Of a stretch of 62,595 nucleotides of DNA, positions 58,112-62,595 are shown piece after piece. The translations under genes and the position numbers were made by a program. How positions within the stretch are numbered: position 1 is the stretch's first letter; every line of letters starts with the position of its first letter. Origin of the DNA: Acanthaster planci (Eukaryota; Echinodermata; Asteroidea; Valvatida; Acanthasteridae); the NCBI RefSeq assembly GCF_001949145.1, contig NW_019091562.1:120863-183457 (forward strand). Reading direction: 5' to 3'. The notes under the pieces were generated by a model. It saw nothing but the letters and a program-made list of their open reading frames with translations, was not told where the DNA came from and searched no databases.

Positions 58112-61100
58112 CTGCAAATGGGGACAAAACAGAAACTGTTTTAAAGTGGTGGCATTCACTGCCGCAGCAAAAAGGTACATGTACCTCAGGTAACTTCCAG
58201 TCTTAATGCTCATGACATCCGGAATTTTCACAGTTTTCATTGTCATTAGACATTCCAGCTGGAGTTACCCAAGCAAAGTTAGTCACAACTCACACAAAAC
58301 AAAATGACCATGATTACTTGTGTCCTTAAACTACGACTCTACATGTCATGGTTTTTAACATTTGCCTATGATCTGGCAAATGTCTGAAGAGCCCTGCCTA
58401 TCCCTGGGACACATGTAGGCAGAGGCCAGTCCGGGGTTTGTTGACCGCTCCCATGTGACAGCACGGCAGATGATGAACCCTCGAGGTCTACCGGCAGGAG
58501 GAGCCCCATATCATGGTTCTTGACTATGTGGTAGGGTTTATTCAAATTTTAAAAACCGACTGCTCCATACCCATGTGTCAGAGTTTTAATCTACATGTAG
58601 TTAGGCCTAGTATGTAGAGTCAAACAAAACTAAACTCAGGTTGGGGCAACCATGCCTACTGTCATGACTGTGCCCATGCCCAACCCAATCCTAGTCCAGC
58701 TTGGACACCAGTCTTTAAGCATTTACATGTACGACTCAACTAACGTGGTCATGGGCTCTGACGATCGATGAAGTGCCGAACATTAGGGGAAGAGTTCCAT
58801 ATACGGATGCCAGTAATTCTTCCCTACAGCGACTTAATAGCCACAACTAGGTCCAAGGACAATTCAATTTAGGAACTTTTCAGACCGGCATCATAGCACA
58901 GGGTGTCAATTAAAAAAACACTAACCATGCTGAACCCAACAAGGCCAATTATGCAGGATTTTAATGGTCCCTAGGGGGTTAGGGTAAATGACCATGTGGC
59001 GTTCCTATGTGAAACTCTTTCTGTCCCTAGACCCAATCTGAATTGGCCCTAGACATGCCAGAGTTTGTGCTCGGCTAGGCATGACTCCTTCCTCCATGGA
59101 ATATGCTAATTGCTAGGCAAGCCGTAGGGGCCTAAACATGCTATAACTCCCCCCCCCCCCAGCTCCATGCTAAAATGCAGGTAATCAATCTTCTTCGACC
59201 ATCAAGGCAGAAATGCAGTACAATTCATACCATAAAGCAGTGATGGACAGGGGGAATGTCCATATTGCGCGCTGAAAGGCTAAGGCAACGAACAAATCCA
59301 AGTTACATGTAGCTTTTCTCCATAAACGGATCTGAGCATCTCACAAATTGAAAAGTTCCGCTGAATTCCTCGCCGCTAGTCTGGTACTCTGGCCAAGTCT
59401 AATGGTTTATGTACAAAAAAATAACAGAAACTGAACCCATCTAACTGCGGCACTCTGGGAGATAGAGGGCGCATAACTTGATTGCAGACGGTTGCACCGT
59501 AGACATAAAATTTCGGGAAAGGCGAATTAAAAAAAAAGAAAAAAAATCGTGGCTGCCCACCCATAAAACTTAAACGAAAATGGTGATCTTCTGGCCATAA
59601 TCTTGAATTTCCAGAAAAAAAAAACCGGAGCCTAACCTCTTCCCGAGAGTCAACAAGCGGCGCTATTAAATGGACTGTTTTTGCACGGTTTTCTATGGGC
59701 CTGCATTTGGTGTAGCGCAACCTGCACTAATTCAAGCTCCGTCACGGTAGAAAACAGTGTGAAATCAACTAAGTTCGGAGCCCCATTACGCATTGCGGGC
59801 ACTTAACCTAAGTCCCTGAGTCCTCTCAAACAAAAACAATGTGTTGTTTGGGTCTTCAGATTTTATTCTGTTTCAAATTTGAGTAGGTTGACAAATTAAA
59901 TTTTAATTTTCCGCCCAAAACAAACTCACTCCTAAAAAGTTAACTCCCCCCAAGTCTGTCGGCAGCCATTTTTCAAATGAAATCCCTCGACTTTTTGGGC
60001 TCTTCTGACGATTTTTCAAAAACATTTTTGTCTGCTCACCCCAAGATGGGAGCCCTTGAATCTAGGGTGTTGATTCTGTGCCATGCTTACACCGTGAATC
60101 CCACAATTAATTTCTTGGCCCACAGAAACTGCAGGAGTACATTTTAAGAGCATCTTCCTGTGAAAAAATCAGGAACGCGCCGATCCTTGAATAGTGAAAT
60201 CCCAAAAGGACACTGCATGAAAATTACAATTCTTTTTCCTCGACTCATGATATATTTCTATTGAATAATTACACTTAAAATTTTTTCAAAGACCGAGTAA
60301 GTTTTCTTGAGGAAAAAGGCATTCAGCAAGCGTCACGTTTAAAAGTAGGCATACACCAAGTGATTTGATCCTCAGAACCTACATAAATTAGGTGAATGTA
60401 AAAAAGGAATATTTTCATTTCAATTTTATTTTGTCTTCCGACGCTGCTTTCATGTAGCATTTTCATGTTATCCTAAAAATGAAAGTTACCGGCCTAAAAA
60501 ACAAAGCATATCGCCACGGTAGGGCCACTTGTATTATTTGGGCTGAAAGTTTGCATGGGTGATCCTAAATTCTTAGATGGAATATGCAAAATGTAACGAG
60601 TACTGAAGCTTTGAATGAGAACTTGGATGTCAACGACACTAGGTCCTACTCTCTGGTATGTGGGGAAGCCGTCATTTAAACATCTAAGAAATCAACACTG
60701 ATAAGATCGTCTCCACTTTCAGCAACAAGGCCACCCGTACTGTGTATCCTAGTGCGCGCAAGAGGAGGGGGTGGGAATTTTTATAAGAAAAGATTCCACA
60801 TTTTTATCCAAAATTGGTAATCCCCAAAGAAAGATGGTAATATGTGAGGCTACCGGAGCTTTCAATGGCAACTATCTCATCACAGCCCCGAAGAACAAAT
60901 CATATGAAATACTGGAACACTTTCCGCTGTTTGATTCCAAGAAGGCTGCAGTCACTTCCCCCGGGTCTTCCTTATTACTCTAACAATTTTTTGCAGACTA
61001 GACAAAATGGCCAACCACAAACGTACGTCTGTCCAGTAAATGTCGAAACCAAATGCTTCCCTCCGTAACAACTGTCCGTACCCCAGCAAAGGAAAAAGGA

Positions 61101-62595
61101 GAACAAAAGAAAACAATGAAAAAAATAAACATGCAACAGCTTGGAGAAAATTTGCTCTGGAAAAAGCCCCCCCACAGGCGATCGAGCGGGTATAGGAGAC
61201 TAATTCCGAGGCATTGCATCTCTCCTATATAACTTGCAGGCAAAAAGTAAACTGCCAATTTGTATCTAAGAAATTGTTAGATTGAAGGTGATGCACTTAA
61301 CTAAGTCCTATCCTCGGGATGTCTTATTTCTTTTCCTTTTGAATGTTTTAATGAATGGAGTGACGCGGGACTGCGAGTGGCCTAAAACAAACTACCCAGC
61401 TCTAAGCTTTTACAGCGCTTTCCGCTTCACTATCTGCCAAAAAAACTTTCATACCTTACGTAAAACATACGGTGCTCTCACACTTACGACGAGACAATCA
61501 TTTTCTTTTTATGTACAAGTCAGGAGAGTTAATCATTCTCGGGGGCTTACCCCGCCCTGCATTCGTTCGAGAAAAGCCACCCGTTGAAGAATCGACCAGG
61601 CCCCAATGCATCCCTTTTACATGGCCAAACTAATTTGCAAAATATTTGCGTAACCATTTCCAAAGCTCCTGCCAAAACGTTAAGAGGATGGTAGAAATGT
61701 GTTCCGCCGAGTGTTACGCAACATCTTCATTCTCACATTGTGTGTAACTCCCATTCACCGAGGTAGTCTTTTTATTCAGTATCACGTGGTCGTCGAGCGG
61801 CACAATGCGCGAAATTTGAAGTATCTGCATTAACACGTTGAAAAAGATGATCACGTACAGGCCTGCCGTGCATTGTGTTAAAACTGCGTGCCTCTTGATG
61901 CAGGCTTGCTAACCAGGCTTTCTGTGCATTTGGTTTCCAGTCCATACTCGCTCTCACACGTTTTCGCCAGATTTTCTCCTGATACTGCGGTTTCCTCTAA
62001 AACGGGACCTTCTTCCTAACTCTGTAATGTGATGCTGAATAAACGTTGGCCCGTATAGAAGAAGTAGCTAAAAGTGCCATGGGATTTGAAAAAAACAACA
62101 ACACTCAACAGGCTCAGCAATCGTGACTTTCAACCTGCATACTGCTAGTCGTGATGTTGGAGGCTTGCCGATGTATGTATAGATGGATACTCCGTGCGGG
62201 TGAGCTGTTAACGAAAACATATATTACCTTTCACTGAACAAGTTACAAAAATGGTCACTCTGAGAATGTGCTCCACCTTTTAGTGACGACTTGAGGAACT
62301 TGTCGTCATTACTAATTCAGTAAGGTGTACCAATCCTTGCTCTTTAGTCTTGTTTGTTTTTCTGCAGATACTGACTGGATGTGCGACTGCCCGATGTCCA
62401 AGTTGAGTAGTTTATTCTTGTTCCGGGTAGCAGGGGTAGCTCTTGTGCTACCCTCAGGAGGTGATCGGCCCTGCCCTTGCCAGATCACGTTGGTCCTGTT
62501 ACTTGTTGTCTGCTTTTTGTGAATCATTCGTTTAATTGCTTATTTTATTTTAATATTTAGTCTGAAATTGTTGTTTTTTCATGTTTAAACTTGCG
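58112..62595. other. Probable long intron or upstream region, no exon recognised
   Basis: If the CEP290-like assignment is right, this should be a long intron on the minus strand. I saw no exon with matching phase and family-like sequence. A C run lies at 59150-59160. At about 61930-62050 there is a stretch (TTTCCAGTCCATACTC, then TACTGCGGTTTCCTCTAAAA, ending GAATAAACG) similar in order to the body of the SINE at 27153-27525, probably a decayed relative. No other feature is supported. Confidence 0.4.

Noticed and set aside
59376-59720. Minus-strand 114-codon frame, possible CEP290-like upstream exon
   Set aside because: Poly-Phe from A/T homopolymers, not coiled coil, and no matching splice phase.
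1-62595. CRISPR array, prophage or bacterial operon
   Set aside because: The genes are spliced and animal-like; no regularly spaced direct repeats or bacterial signals were seen.

Overview
This is a stretch of animal (metazoan) nuclear genome. Genes are split by GT-AG introns, intergenic distances are kilobases long, non-autonomous transposon debris is abundant, and the gene content is typical of animals: a riboflavin transporter, a secreted-type selenocysteine glutathione peroxidase and a CEP290-like centrosomal protein. The palindromes TACATGTA and TAGGCCTA recur throughout. Together with the gene set this suggests a marine invertebrate, perhaps a deuterostome such as an echinoderm, hemichordate or cephalochordate, but the phylum is an inference and is not proven here. 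The window has one 25-N gap (51397-51421) and two isolated N bases (39451, 56324).

Layout. (1) 1546-2444, minus: first three coding exons of a SAM-domain protein; its 3' end was not found. (2) 2.5-10 kb: no convincing gene, but dense in repeats. It holds a 0.9-kb inverted repeat, a hAT-like element with GTACTCG repeats, and two adjacent hairpins. (3) 10090-12360, plus: a two-exon SLC52-type riboflavin transporter, intact. (4) 16677-19345 and 21424-26145, plus: a tandem pair of intact paralogues of a family I do not recognise, with matching intron phases and a Cys-rich hydrophobic segment. (5) 26.1-31.1 kb: repeats, including a tRNA-derived SINE and a Mutator-like MITE, each with a perfect 9-bp target duplication, plus an orphan FN3-like fragment. 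(6) 31147-39528, plus: a seven-exon gene for a coiled-coil protein of about 381 aa, not recognised, interrupted only by one spurious-looking N. (7) 43958-48448, plus: a selenocysteine GPX3-like peroxidase with in-frame UGA, a SECIS-like hairpin at 48954-49005 and an AATAAA at 49214. (8) 50.7-52.1 kb: a 0.7-kb duplication on either side of the N gap, probably an assembly artefact. (9) 55003-58111, minus: last six exons of a CEP290-like coiled-coil protein. (10) 58.1-62.6 kb: no exon recognised.

The genes show no operon-like or pathway relationship; this is an ordinary gene neighbourhood. The most interesting items are the tandem paralogue pair, the complete selenoprotein gene with its recoding signal, and paired repeat arms showing that CATGTA units are gained or lost as small indels, which may explain the abundance of TACATGTA palindromes.
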